Positions 42,736 through 51,682 of a stretch of 64,000 nucleotides of DNA are shown piece by piece. The translations under genes were made by a program, and so were the position numbers. Source of the DNA: Beutenbergia cavernae DSM 12333. Its GTDB lineage: Bacteria > Actinomycetota > Actinomycetes > Actinomycetales > Beutenbergiaceae. Numbering within the stretch: the first letter of the stretch is position 1; the number at the start of each line of letters is the position of its first letter. A model generated the notes under the pieces. That model had not been told where the DNA came from. It searched no databases and saw only the letters and a list, made by a program, of their open reading frames with translations. The stretch spans positions 3,783,025 to 3,847,024 of the forward strand of contig NC_012669.1 in NCBI RefSeq assembly GCF_000023105.1, written 5' to 3'.

Positions 42736-43761
42736 TCAGGGGCGGTGCCGCTCGACGGCGATCACGCGCGTCTTGCGGCGCTGGCGCGGCCACAGGTGCA
42801 CGACGAGGATCTCGCCGGGCTTGAGGTACGGGTCCGCCGACGGGAGCACCTTGCGCACGCGGCTCGGCGACCTCGCCTCGAGCACCTCGACGAGGGTCGG
42901 CAGCACGGGCCGGTGCGTGCACAGCGCGATCACACCGTCCGCCGACGGCGCGAGCCCGCCCGGGTTCCCCTCGCCGGCGGGAGACGCCGCCCGTGCCGCG
43001 GCGGCCCGCACGAGCTGAGTCACCACACCCCGCACGCCCGACCGCGAGCGCTTGTGCGCCGCCTCGGTGAGCTCGTCGCGGGTCTCGACGGCGAGCCGTG
43101 CCGACGACGCGTACGGCTCGAGCGTCGCCGTGCAGCGCCGCCACGGGCTGCTGACGAGACGCCGGACGCCGAACGCCGCCAGCAGCGGGGCGAGGGCAGC
43201 GGCCTGCGTCGCACCGGCGCGCGTGAGTGGCCGCGTGTTCTCCCCGCGGTTCCAGGCGGCGCGCTTGCGAGCGCGGGCGTGGCGGACGACGACGAGCGTG
43301 CGCGTCGTGAGCGCACCCTCGTCCCAGAGGTCGACGAGGGCGTCGAGCGGCGCACGGTCGTCCGCGCGGGTGAGCATCTTGCGGGCCGTGCGCACGTCGA
43401 CCCACCTGGCCTCGTCGATCTCCGTCGGGTGGCACGGCGTGACGGCGGGACGGGCGCGCAGGGAGGGGTCGCCGTCGTCGGCCGCCTGCGCCGCCCAGTA
43501 GTGGCACGCCTTGAGGCGGCCGTCGGCCACGCGATAGCGCACCTGCGGCAGCGGCACCCCCAGCACCACCTGGAGGCCGGTCTCCTCCGCGACTTCGCGC
43601 ACCGCGCACGCCGGGAGCGTCTCACCGGGGTCGAGCTTCCCCTTCGGCCAGGACCAGTCGTCGTAGCGGGGGCGATGGACGAGCAGCACCTGCAGGGTGC
43701 GGCGCGAGCGACGCCAGACGAGCGCCCCGGCGGCGTGCACCGTCGGGCGGGAGCGGGACAC
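42736..43761 (-). CDS. mutT1: Nudix hydrolase fused to histidine phosphatase (MutT1-like)
   Basis: 341 residues from GTG 43761 (GAGGA nine bases upstream). The N-terminal Nudix domain (about 5-140) has GKLDPGETLPACAVREVAEETG, a complete Nudix box with REVAEE. A histidine-phosphatase domain (about 150-330) has VVRHARARKR, with the catalytic His in RHA, and LVSSPWRRCTAT. Mycobacterial MutT1 has this architecture and hydrolyses 8-oxo-(d)GTP and dinucleoside polyphosphates. It follows ppk by 12 bases, so the two are probably one operon linking phosphate polymers and nucleotide sanitising. Confidence 0.9.
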   Translation of the reverse strand: MSRSRPTVHAAGALVWRRSRRTLQVLLVHRPRYDDWSWPKGKLDPGETLPACAVREVAEETGLQVVLGVPLPQVRYRVADGRLKACHYWAAQAADDGDPSLRARPAVTPCHPTEIDEARWVDVRTARKMLTRADDRAPLDALVDLWDEGALTTRTLVVVRHARARKRAAWNRGENTRPLTRAGATQAAALAPLLAAFGVRRLVSSPWRRCTATLEPYASSARLAVETRDELTEAAHKRSRSGVRGVVTQLVRAAAARAASPAGEGNPGGLAPSADGVIALCTHRPVLPTLVEVLEARSPSRVRKVLPSADPYLKPGEILVVHLWPRQRRKTRVIAVERHRP

Positions 43762-43773
43762 CGGGCGCTGTCC

Positions 43774-45969
43774 TCAGCGCGCCGGGGTGCGCCGCCGTTG
43801 GCGGGCCATGAGGATGTCTTGCAGGTCCTGCAACGGCTCGCCGTCAGCCGAGCGCGCGTGCCGCTCCCACACCTGCCTGCCCCCCTCGTCGGTCAGGTGC
43901 CACGACGTCGTCCCGGGATCCATCGACAGGTCGAGCAGCTCGGACATCTCCGCGAGGTGGTCGGGGTCCGTGAGCCGCACCAGGACCTCGACGCGCCGGT
44001 CGAGGTTGCGGTGCATGAGGTCGGCGCTGCCGATGTACACCTCGGGGTCGCCGCCTCCGGCGAACGAGAACAGCCGGGCGTGCTCGAGGAACCGGCCGAG
44101 GATCGACCTGACCCGGATGTTCTCGCTGAGGCCCGGGACGCCCGCGCGCAGCGCACAGATGCCGCGCACCACGAGGTCCACCGGCACGCCTGCCTGGGAG
44201 GCGCGGTACAGCGCGTCGATGATCGCCTCGTCGACGATCGAGTTGACCTTGAACCGGATGCCCGCGGGCAGGCCGGCGCGGTGGTTGGCGACCTCCCGCT
44301 CGATCCGCTCGACCAGGCCGATCCGGATGGACCTCGGCGCCACGAGCAACCGGTGGAACCGGCTCTTCGGCGCGTACCCGGACAGCTGGTTGAACAGCCG
44401 GGTCAGGTCCTGGCCCACCTCGCCGTCGCACGTCAGCAGGCCGAGGTCCTCGTACAGCCTGGCCGTCTTCGGGTTGTAGTTCCCGGTGCCGACGTGGCAG
44501 TAGCGACGCAGACCGTCGGGCTCCTGCCGGACGACGAGCGCCAGCTTGCAGTGCGTCTTGAGACCGACGATCCCGTACACGACGTGCACGCCCGCCTGCT
44601 CGAGCTTGCGCGCCCACGAGATGTTCGCCTGCTCGTCGAAGCGCGCCTTGATCTCCACGATCGCCAGCACCTGCTTGCCGGCCTCGGCGGCATCGATCAG
44701 GGAGTCGACGATGGGCGAGTCGCCGGACGTCCGGTACAGCGTCTGCTTGATGGCGAGCACCGCCGGGTCGGCGGCGGCCTGCGCGAGGAACTGCTGCACG
44801 CTCGTCGAGAACGAGTCGTACGGGTGGTGCACCAGCACGTCCTTCTCGCGGATCGCCGCGAAGAAGTCCGTGGGGGTGGCGCTCTCCACCTCCGCGAGCG
44901 CCCGCGGCGTGCCGCCGACGAACCGCGGGTAGGACAGCTCCGAGCGCTCCAGGTCGGCGATGACGTCGAGCCCCGTGAGGTCGAGCGGCGCCGGCAGCTC
45001 GTACACCTCGGCCTCGGTGATCCCGAGCTCGCGGATGAGCAGCTCGCGCACGGTCGGCGTGATGTCGCGAGCCACCTCGAGCCGCACCGCGGGACCGAAG
45101 CGCCGCCGCAGGAGCTCCTTCTCGAGCGCCTGCAGGAGGTTCTCGGCGTCGTCCTCCTCGACCTCCAGGTCCTCGTTCCGCGTCACGCGGAACGTGTGCT
45201 GCTCCACGACGTCCATGCCGGGGAACAGGTAGTCGAGGTGCACGGCGATGACGTCCTCGAGCGGCACGAACGACGTCGGCCCCTCGTCGTCGCGGCGGTC
45301 GTCCGGCCGGTGCGGGCGCCCCGACGCGTCGACGGCGATGAACCGGGGCAGCAGCGGCGGCACCTTGACCCGGGCGAAGTGCTCCTTGCCCGTCGCCGGG
45401 TTGCGGACGACGACGGCGAGGTTGAGCGACAAGCCGGAGATGTACGGGAACGGGTGTGCCGGGTCGACGGCGAGCGGCGTCAGCACCGGGAAGATCTGCT
45501 TGCGGAAGAACTTGTGCAGGCGGTCCTGCTCGGCGGCGTCCAGCGCGTCCCAGTGGACGAGCGTGATGCCCTCGAGCGCGAGCGCCGGCTGCACCTTGTC
45601 CGCGAACACGGCGGCGTGCCGCTGCGTCAGGTCGTGCGCCCGGATCGAGATCGCCTCCAGCACCTGGCGCGGGCTGAGCCCGGAGGCGGCAGTGACGGCG
45701 AGGCCCGTCGCGATGCGACGCTGCAGCCCGGCGACCCGCACCATGAAGAACTCGTCGAGGTTCGACGCGAAGATCGAGCAGAAGCGCACGCGCTCCAGCA
45801 GCGGGAGCTGCTCGTCCTCGGCGAGCTCGAGCACCCGCTCGTTGAACGCGAGCCAGCTCAGCTCCCGGTCCGCGAAGCGGCCGTCGGGCAGCTCGGCGCC
45901 CACCGGTTCGGGAAGGTCGGGGGCGTCGCTCAGGTCGACGGGGGCTTCCGAGAGGCCGGACTCGGTCAT
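43774..45969 (-). CDS. ppk: Polyphosphate kinase 1
   Basis: ATG 45969 gives 731 residues, the usual length. The N-terminal domain starts in [18 protein letters not shown], with [13 protein letters not shown]. The catalytic domains hold the autophosphorylated His region [17 protein letters not shown] and [20 protein letters not shown], and [14 protein letters not shown]. It makes polyphosphate from ATP. Its neighbours mutT1 and pst fit a phosphate-storage role. A GAGGGTG stretch lies upstream of the start. Confidence 0.96.
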   Translation of the reverse strand: MTESGLSEAPVDLSDAPDLPEPVGAELPDGRFADRELSWLAFNERVLELAEDEQLPLLERVRFCSIFASNLDEFFMVRVAGLQRRIATGLAVTAASGLSPRQVLEAISIRAHDLTQRHAAVFADKVQPALALEGITLVHWDALDAAEQDRLHKFFRKQIFPVLTPLAVDPAHPFPYISGLSLNLAVVVRNPATGKEHFARVKVPPLLPRFIAVDASGRPHRPDDRRDDEGPTSFVPLEDVIAVHLDYLFPGMDVVEQHTFRVTRNEDLEVEEDDAENLLQALEKELLRRRFGPAVRLEVARDITPTVRELLIRELGITEAEVYELPAPLDLTGLDVIADLERSELSYPRFVGGTPRALAEVESATPTDFFAAIREKDVLVHHPYDSFSTSVQQFLAQAAADPAVLAIKQTLYRTSGDSPIVDSLIDAAEAGKQVLAIVEIKARFDEQANISWARKLEQAGVHVVYGIVGLKTHCKLALVVRQEPDGLRRYCHVGTGNYNPKTARLYEDLGLLTCDGEVGQDLTRLFNQLSGYAPKSRFHRLLVAPRSIRIGLVERIEREVANHRAGLPAGIRFKVNSIVDEAIIDALYRASQAGVPVDLVVRGICALRAGVPGLSENIRVRSILGRFLEHARLFSFAGGGDPEVYIGSADLMHRNLDRRVEVLVRLTDPDHLAEMSELLDLSMDPGTTSWHLTDEGGRQVWERHARSADGEPLQDLQDILMARQRRRTPAR

Positions 45970-46036
45970 GCGCCCATGGTGACACCCTCGGGGGCCGAAG
46001 GACACCGGGTCGTGGGGTCGTCTCGGACTCGCGACG

Positions 46037-46930
46037 CTACGGGATCCCGTACTGGGCGTGGACCGCCACCGGCGTGAAACCGGAGTGCTCGTACAGCGCC
46101 CGCGCGCGAGCGTTCTCGCCCTCGACGTACAGCTCGACCCGGTCGACACCCCGGGCCCGCAGCACGTCGAGCGCCCGGTCCGTCAGCGCCCGTCCCAGGC
46201 CGCGGCCCTGGGCGCCGGGGTCGACGCCGAGCACGTAGATCTCCCCGGTCGCCGCGTCCGGCACCTTCAGCCACATGGACGCGAGCAGGGCGCCGTCGCC
46301 GTCGTCGTGCACCAGCCACAGCAGGCTCGGGTCGAACCACGTCTCGCCCTCGCGGACGCGCAGGTCCTCCAGCGTCATCGCACCCTGTTCCGGGTGGGAC
46401 GCGAACGCGCGGGCGTTGAGCGCGAGCCACGCGTGCTCCTCCGCCTCGGTGCCCCCGAACGTCCGCAGCCGCTCGCCGCCGGGCAGCGGGGTCGCGAGCA
46501 GCGCCGCCTCGTCACCGCCCGCGCCGGCCGGCGCGAGGTCCCGGCCGAGGTGCCACAGCTCCCGGACCCGCCGCAGGCCGATCGCCTCGGCCAGCTGCGC
46601 CGCGCCCGGGAGGTCGCCGTGCGCCCAGAACGCGAGGGTGGGCTCGACGGCGAGCGCCGCCTCGGCGAGCCGGTGGCCCACGCCCTCGCCGCGATGCGCC
46701 GCGTCCACGAGCATCTCGACGGACGACCCGAGCACCGACGCGTACCCGACCACGGCGCCGGCCGGATCGGTGACCACGAGGTGGTGCGCGCGGAGACCGG
46801 GATGCTCCAGGGCCAGGCGGTGCTGCTCGGAGAGCGCCTCGACGCCGTCGGCGGTCCGGACCCGGTCCGCCAGCGCGAGCACGTTCGACGCCAACGCTGT
46901 CCCGACGATCTCGTCGTCGTAGGCCTGCAT
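46037..46930 (-). CDS. mshD: Mycothiol synthase (MshD), two GNAT domains
   Basis: The ATG at 46930 has AGGGGG six bases before it and gives 297 residues. A GTG at 46945 that overlaps the upstream stop is the alternative. There are two acetyltransferase (GNAT) domains. The N-terminal one is degenerate ([15 protein letters not shown]). The C-terminal one has the acetyl-CoA loop [22 protein letters not shown], then [19 protein letters not shown]. MshD acetylates Cys-GlcN-Ins in the last step of mycothiol formation. It sits near ppk and pst as in other actinobacteria. Confidence 0.93.
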   Translation of the reverse strand: MQAYDDEIVGTALASNVLALADRVRTADGVEALSEQHRLALEHPGLRAHHLVVTDPAGAVVGYASVLGSSVEMLVDAAHRGEGVGHRLAEAALAVEPTLAFWAHGDLPGAAQLAEAIGLRRVRELWHLGRDLAPAGAGGDEAALLATPLPGGERLRTFGGTEAEEHAWLALNARAFASHPEQGAMTLEDLRVREGETWFDPSLLWLVHDDGDGALLASMWLKVPDAATGEIYVLGVDPGAQGRGLGRALTDRALDVLRARGVDRVELYVEGENARARALYEHSGFTPVAVHAQYGIP

Positions 46931-46941
46931 CGCCCTCCCCC

Positions 46942-47577
46942 TCACTCCAGCGTCCCGGCCCGACTGCGCCGCGCGGCGACCGCGAGCTCGTCGGCGGTGC
47001 GGGCCAGTGCGTCCGCGCGTCGGGTCAGCCGCTCCGCCGAGCTGCCGTGCGGCACGTCCTCCGTGTCGGCGTCGAGCGCCGTCCCGACGGCGGCGACCCG
47101 GTAGAACGCCGCCGCCCGGTCCAGCGCCACGTCGAGGTCCGACGTGAACACGCCGGTGAGCACGGCGTCGGCCAGCTCGGCCACCTCACGCGGACCCGGC
47201 GGGCTCACGACACCCGCGACGGCGTCGGCCACCTCCGCCCGTTGCGCACCGAGCCGGTACCGGTTCGCCGCCTGGGACGGGTCGCGGCGGATCCACTCCC
47301 GCAGGGCGTAGAGCCGCCACAGGGCGCCGGGCAGCGAGTCCGCCGGAGCCTCCGCCCACAGCGCCGCCACGGTCTCCAGTCCCTCCGACTCGACCAGCGT
47401 GACGAGCCGGGACACGACGTCGTCGTCGCCCGCACGCCCCCGGCCGCGCTGCACGAGCGCCGCCGCCGTCGCATGCGCCGCCTCCGACCGCACGGCAGGG
47501 TCCACGTCGCCCACGAGCTGGTCGGCCTGGTACGGCTCCAGCCTCGCCGGCCGCCGCGGTGTCCGTCGATGCGTCAC
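46942..47577 (-). CDS. Conserved hypothetical helical protein upstream of mshD
   Basis: GTG 47577 with GGGAGG four bases upstream gives 211 residues, all predicted alpha-helical. It begins with the basic segment MTHRRTPRRPARLEPYQADQLVGDVDPAVRSEAAHATA. It has no membrane helix and no Cys. LWRLYALREWIRRDPSQAANRYRLGAQ (about residues 88-114) is the most striking conserved-looking stretch. I do not recognise the family. It ends 11 bases before mshD and is likely co-transcribed with it. Confidence 0.75.
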   Translation of the reverse strand: MTHRRTPRRPARLEPYQADQLVGDVDPAVRSEAAHATAAALVQRGRGRAGDDDVVSRLVTLVESEGLETVAALWAEAPADSLPGALWRLYALREWIRRDPSQAANRYRLGAQRAEVADAVAGVVSPPGPREVAELADAVLTGVFTSDLDVALDRAAAFYRVAAVGTALDADTEDVPHGSSAERLTRRADALARTADELAVAARRSRAGTLE

Positions 47578-47687
47578 GGATCCATCCTCCCACTGCCCCC
47601 CATCCGGACGCCGATCGGCTCCGAACCACCTGCGACAGCACAGCTGCGACAGCGCGGCCCATCTCGGCCGCACGAAAGGACGTTCTC

Positions 47688-48992
47688 ATGCGTTCCACCA
47701 CGATCCCACGCGCGACACTCGCGTTCGGCGCCGCGCTCGCGCTCGGCGTCGGGCTCGCCGCGTGCAGCCCCGACGACGCCCAGGACCCGGAGGAGACGGG
47801 CGATCCTTCGCCGTCGGAGTCCATGGATCACGAGGACATGACGGACGACGCGGGGGCGCTCGAGCCGTCGGGCACCGGTGACCCGTTCGCCGACGCCCGG
47901 ACAGCCGCCGCGCACATGCCCGAGACGGCGGCCACGCTCGCCGACGGGTTCGTCGCCGCGCTCGACATCCCCGGCGACGCGACGTCGCCCGCCGCGGACC
48001 TCCGCGCCGGCATGACGCACCTCCTCCAGGAGCACGTCTACCTGGCGGGCATCGGCGTCGCGACGGCGTACGTCGCCGGGCCCGACTCGCCGCAGTTCGA
48101 GGCGGCGAGCGCCGCGATCGACACCAACTCGGTCGACCTGGCGGACGCCGTGACGGAGCTCGCGGGCGCCGAGGCCGGCGAGACGTTCCTCATGTCCTGG
48201 CGCGCCCACATCGGTGACTTCGTGGACTACGCCGTCGCCGTGCAGGCGGGCGACCAGGCCGCGGCGGACGAGGCTGTCGCGAACCTGACGGCCTACACCG
48301 AGACCGCCGGCGCGTTCTTCGAGGAGGTCTCCGGCGGCGAGCTGCCGGCCGCCGACGTCACGGCCGCGCTGCAGCATCACGTCATGACGCTCGCCGCCGC
48401 CGTCGACGCTCTCGCCGCCGGCAGCCCGGACGCGTTCGACCTGCTGCGCGAGGCGGCGACCCACATGCCGGCGGACGCGGCGGTCCTGGCCACGGGCCTC
48501 GCCACCGCCGTCGGTCTCGAGGGCGACCCGAACGACGAGGCGTCCTCCCTGAGGTCCGACCTCACGGCCATGCTCGGTGAGCACGTGTACGCCGCAGGCG
48601 TCGCCGTCTTCGCCGCGTACACGAACGAGGGCGGCACCGAGTCGGAGCCGTTCACTGCCGCAGCGGCCACGCTCGACGCGAACTCGGTCGCACTGTCCGA
48701 GGCGATCGGCTCGCTCGCGGGCGAGGAGAACGGCACCGCGTTCCTCGAGCTGTGGCGCGAGCACATCGGGTTCTTCGTGGACTACGCCAACGCCCTGGCC
48801 ACGGGTGACGAGGCCGCCGCGACCGACGCGCTCGCCGCCCTGGACGGGTACCGCGGTGGCGCCGGCGCGTTCTTCTCGGAGATCTCCGGCGGCGAGCTGC
48901 CGGCGGACGCGATCGCCGACGGGCTCGCGATGCACGTCGAGACGCTCGCCGGGACGATCGACTCGCTCGCGGCTCAGCTCGTCACCGAGTGA
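47688..48992 (+). CDS. Secreted lipoprotein with two tandem helical His-rich repeats
   Basis: ATG 47688 (AAAGGA upstream) gives 434 residues. The lipobox is VGLAAC (Cys26), then an acidic, Met/His-containing linker (SESMDHEDMTDD). Two homologous halves follow (about 68-248 and 252-432). Each has HMP at the start, EHVYLAG or EHVYAAG, DTNSVDLADAV or DANSVALSEAI, W-R-x-HIG-x-FVDYA, and a final AFFEEVSGGELP or AFFSEISGGELP before an H-x-x-TL. The repeated His, Asp and Glu could bind metal. I recall similar secreted proteins labelled 'copper amine oxidase' without evidence of that activity. It lies upstream of an ECF sigma/anti-sigma pair. Confidence 0.8.
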   Translation: MRSTTIPRATLAFGAALALGVGLAACSPDDAQDPEETGDPSPSESMDHEDMTDDAGALEPSGTGDPFADARTAAAHMPETAATLADGFVAALDIPGDATSPAADLRAGMTHLLQEHVYLAGIGVATAYVAGPDSPQFEAASAAIDTNSVDLADAVTELAGAEAGETFLMSWRAHIGDFVDYAVAVQAGDQAAADEAVANLTAYTETAGAFFEEVSGGELPAADVTAALQHHVMTLAAAVDALAAGSPDAFDLLREAATHMPADAAVLATGLATAVGLEGDPNDEASSLRSDLTAMLGEHVYAAGVAVFAAYTNEGGTESEPFTAAAATLDANSVALSEAIGSLAGEENGTAFLELWREHIGFFVDYANALATGDEAAATDALAALDGYRGGAGAFFSEISGGELPADAIADGLAMHVETLAGTIDSLAAQLVTE

Positions 48993-49044
48993 GAACGGCC
49001 CGCACGTGCTGCGCCTCGCTCGGCCTCCGGCCACACTGGGCCGA

Positions 49045-49611
49045 GTGAAGCCGCAGCCGACCAGCACCGCCGCGGGTCACCCGGAGCTCCTGCTCCAGGT
49101 GGCCCGCGGCGATCGGGACGCGTTCGCGGTGCTCTACGACGAGACCTCCCCCGTGGTGTACGGGACGGCCCTCCGGGTGCTGCGCGATCCCGACCTCGCG
49201 GCCGAGACCACGCAGGACGTCATGGTCGAGCTGTGGCGCACCGCCGCCCGGTTCGACCCGGCCCGCGGCAGCGTGCGGGCCTGGGTGGCCACGCTGGCCC
49301 ACCGCCGGGCGGTGGACCGGGTCCGCGCCGAGCAGGCGCACCGCACCCGGGACGAGGCGGACGCCGTCCGCGACTACCGTCCGCCGGTCGACGACGTGGC
49401 CGAGGAGGTCGAGCGGCGCGACGACGCCGACCGGGTCGCGCGGTGCCTGGACGGCCTGACGGACCTGCAGCGGCGTTCGATCCTCCTCGCGTACTGGGGA
49501 GGCCTGACCTACCGGGAGGTCGCGGAGGATCTCGGGGCGGCGCTCCCGACGGTGAAGAGTCGCATCCGCGACGGCCTCGAACGGCTGCGCGCCTGCCTGG
49601 GGGTGCGCTGA
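49045..49611 (+). CDS. ECF sigma factor, SigK-like
   Basis: 188 residues from GTG 49045. Region 2 (about 20-90) has DAFAVLYDETSPVVYGTALRVLRDPDLAAETTQDVMVELWRTAARFDP, and region 4 (about 128-180) has LTDLQRRSILLAYWGGLTYREVAEDLGAALPTVKSRIRDGLERLR. It resembles the SigK group of ECF factors. No ribosome site is seen; CACACT at 49032-49037 ends seven bases before the start, so a leaderless message is possible. The stop overlaps the anti-sigma gene (TGATG), the normal arrangement for a regulated pair. Confidence 0.9.
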   Translation: MKPQPTSTAAGHPELLLQVARGDRDAFAVLYDETSPVVYGTALRVLRDPDLAAETTQDVMVELWRTAARFDPARGSVRAWVATLAHRRAVDRVRAEQAHRTRDEADAVRDYRPPVDDVAEEVERRDDADRVARCLDGLTDLQRRSILLAYWGGLTYREVAEDLGAALPTVKSRIRDGLERLRACLGVR

Positions 49612-50414
49612 TGAGCAAGGAGGACGAGCCCGTGGACCCCTCGGAGCGGGGCGGAGGAGACGGTGGGCACCGTCACGACCTCGGGGCGTGGGCGCTGGGC
49701 GCGCTCGACGACGTCGAGCGCGCCGCCGTGGATCGTGCCGTCCGGGCGGACCCGGAGCTGGCCGAGGAGGCCCGCGTGCTGCGTGAGACGGCCGCGGAGC
49801 TCGCGTGGTCGTCGTCCGCACCGCCCCCGCCGGACCTGCGCCGGGCCGTGCTCGACCGCGTGGCGTCCACCGAGCAGGACCCGGCCCCCGGGGCGTCCAC
49901 CTCGGCGTCGGAGTCGCGGGGGGTCGACGGCGCACCGGGCAGCGCCGGCCCGCGGCCGGTCCGCCGTCGGTCCGCCGCCCGGTGGCTCGCCGCGGCCGCT
50001 GCCGTGGCCATCGCGATCGCCGTGCCGACGGTCGTCGCCGTCCGGGAGTCGCAGCGCGCCGCCCGCGCCGAGGAGCAGGTGGCAGCGATCTCGGAGGCGC
50101 TGACGACGCCGGGCGCCGAGCTCGTGGCCTCCGACGTGAGCGGCGGCGGCCGCGCCGTCGCCGTCGTCTCCCCCTCCGAGGCGCTCTTCACCGCGACCGA
50201 GCTGCCCCAGCTCGACGGCGAGGTGTACCAGCTCTGGCTCGTGGACCCGGCCGGCGCCCGGTCCGCGGGCGTGCTCGAGGTCAGGGACGGCGCCGTCAGC
50301 GCCACCACGCAGGACGTGCGTGCCGGCGACGCGCTCGCCGTCACCGTCGAACCGCCCGGCGGGTCCGACGCGCCGACCAGCGACCCGCTCGTCGTCCTCG
50401 CGACCGAGGGCTGA
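49611..50414 (+). CDS. Anti-sigma-K factor, RskA-like membrane protein
   Basis: 267 residues from ATG 49611. The cytoplasmic N-terminus has a zinc-less anti-sigma domain (HRHDLGAWALGALDDVERAAVDRAVRADPELAEEARVL). One membrane helix follows at about 121-143 (ARWLAAAAAVAIAIAVPTVVAV). The extracellular RskA domain (about 155-267) has VSPSEALFTATELPQLDGEVYQLWLVD. Family members hold SigK until redox-linked proteolysis frees it. Translational coupling to the sigma gene supports the pairing. Confidence 0.92.
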   Translation: MSKEDEPVDPSERGGGDGGHRHDLGAWALGALDDVERAAVDRAVRADPELAEEARVLRETAAELAWSSSAPPPPDLRRAVLDRVASTEQDPAPGASTSASESRGVDGAPGSAGPRPVRRRSAARWLAAAAAVAIAIAVPTVVAVRESQRAARAEEQVAAISEALTTPGAELVASDVSGGGRAVAVVSPSEALFTATELPQLDGEVYQLWLVDPAGARSAGVLEVRDGAVSATTQDVRAGDALAVTVEPPGGSDAPTSDPLVVLATEG

Positions 50415-50489
50415 GGCGCAGGCGCCGGCGCCGTCCGCGAGGCGGGTCCGGCCCGGCACCCGTGCCCGCACCGGGGCCTGGAACGACGA

Positions 50490-50518
50490 AACCGCACGCC
50501 CGGGTCGGGCGTGCGGTT
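50490..50518. terminator. 13-bp hairpin between convergent genes
   Basis: AACCGCACGCCCG (50490-50502) and its exact complement (50506-50518) enclose the loop GGT. It lies after the anti-sigma stop (50414) and before the HesB-like stop (50589), so it may end both. Partly complementary GAACGACGA/TCGTCGGTTC flanks extend it. Confidence 0.7.
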
Positions 50519-50588
50519 CGTCGGTTCAGGTTCTGCGCCGGAGTCCGGCGCCGGGCCGGGCATGCGCCCTGGCCCGGGTTCGGGCGGC

Positions 50589-50876
50589 TCAGGCCTCCGG
50601 CGCCTGCTGGCGCAGGGTGAAGGCCGGCCCCTGCTCGGTGAGTCCGGCGTCGAGCTCCTGGGTGTCGAGCAGCGGCGCCGCGGTGTCCGCGACGAACACG
50701 TGCGTGCCGCCCGCCTCGATCTCGGCGTCGCCTGGCTGTGCCTGCGGCACGACCGACAGCTCGAGCTGGTTGCCGGCGTCCGCCAGCGCGATCCGCATGC
50801 CGCCCTCGGGCGGCAGTCCGGCGTCGTCCACGATCCCGCGGACGGCGCTCTCGGCGTTCTCGGTCAGAGTCAGCAT
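50589..50876 (-). CDS. HesB/IscA-fold protein lacking all cysteines
   Basis: 95 residues. The start MLTLTENAESAVRGIVDDAGLPPEGGMRIAL and later LLDTQELDAGLTEQGPAFTLRQ follow the A-type Fe-S scaffold (HesB/IscA) fold. The three Cys that bind the cluster in IscA, SufA and ErpA are absent, and the protein has no Cys at all. It therefore cannot carry a cluster the usual way. Actinobacteria commonly carry such proteins under 'HesB' names; the role is unknown. It has its own promoter region (50877 onward). Confidence 0.78.
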   Translation of the reverse strand: MLTLTENAESAVRGIVDDAGLPPEGGMRIALADAGNQLELSVVPQAQPGDAEIEAGGTHVFVADTAAPLLDTQELDAGLTEQGPAFTLRQQAPEA

Positions 50877-51053
50877 GGTGCTCCCTCTCGGGTCCTTCTC
50901 ACTTGGCGCTGCGTCCGCAGACCCGCCGCGCCGGCACGTGTCGCCGGCCCGCCGGAGGCCACGCCGCGTGCGCCTCGGGCCCTTCCACCGTCACGCAGAC
51001 GCTCCCGGGACGCAAATCCGCGCATCCCGGGCGTGTCGTACGCCTGCCGGAGA

Positions 51054-51548
51054 TCAGGACGGCGAGGGGGCGGCGCCGGTCAGCGTGAAGCGCAGCTCGA
51101 CGCCGTCGCCGGTGAGCAGGAGCTCGTCGCCGTCGCGGGAGCCGGAGTCGACCTCGTCGAGCGCCTCGAGGAACGGCCCTTCGACGTCGCTCGTGCCCTC
51201 GCAGAACATCATCGTGGAGATCAGCTCGCCGAAGTCGACGCTGTTCTCCTCGACCTCGACGGACCCGCCGTAGCCGTTGCACCCGCCGTGGCCGCTGACG
51301 ACACCGTCGCCGTCGACCCCGAGCACGACGGGCGTGCCGTCGATCGGCGTGATCTCGCCCTCGGCGCCGGACCCGCTCACGAACTCCCAGGTGCCGGTGA
51401 GGTCAAGCGGCTCGTCCGACGGCGCGTCGGACGTGGTGCCCTCGTCCGGCTCCCCGGTGTCGCCGGAGTCCGTCGGCGAGGCGCAGGCGGCGAGCAGCGC
51501 GCCACCTGCGAGAGCGGCGGCACAGACGGCGGACAGTCGACGGCGCAT
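51054..51548 (-). CDS. META-domain lipoprotein
   Basis: ATG 51548 (AAAGGGA upstream) gives 164 residues. The lipobox is LLAAC (Cys22), and an acidic Ser/Thr/Asp linker follows. The domain LTGTWEFVSGSG with GHGGCNGYGGSVEV and STMMFCEG matches the META (HslJ-like) fold; its two Cys in GCNGY and FCEG could form a disulfide. Such lipoproteins are linked to envelope stress or small-molecule resistance in other bacteria. No operon partner is obvious. A weak hairpin (51003-51032) lies downstream. Confidence 0.84.
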   Translation of the reverse strand: MRRRLSAVCAAALAGGALLAACASPTDSGDTGEPDEGTTSDAPSDEPLDLTGTWEFVSGSGAEGEITPIDGTPVVLGVDGDGVVSGHGGCNGYGGSVEVEENSVDFGELISTMMFCEGTSDVEGPFLEALDEVDSGSRDGDELLLTGDGVELRFTLTGAAPSPS

Positions 51549-51682
51549 GGGGTCCCTTTCGCTCCAGGCACGCGGGCGCGCACCCTGCGACCTCATTGTG
51601 TCGCGGGCGTCGTGTCTCTTGCACGCCCGTCCTGTGGAATCGCTGGGCGCGCTCCGTGCCCGTCTCGGCGTGGCGCCTCCGC

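Noticed and set aside
42622-46077. An 1151-codon plus-strand frame over mutT1 and ppk
   Set aside because: The minus strand encodes clear Nudix, phosphatase and Ppk motifs; the plus frame is Arg/Val-rich noise.
47688-48992. Copper amine oxidase
   Set aside because: The sequence is a small helical repeat with no topaquinone or copper-oxidase motif; that name would be a carried-over misannotation.
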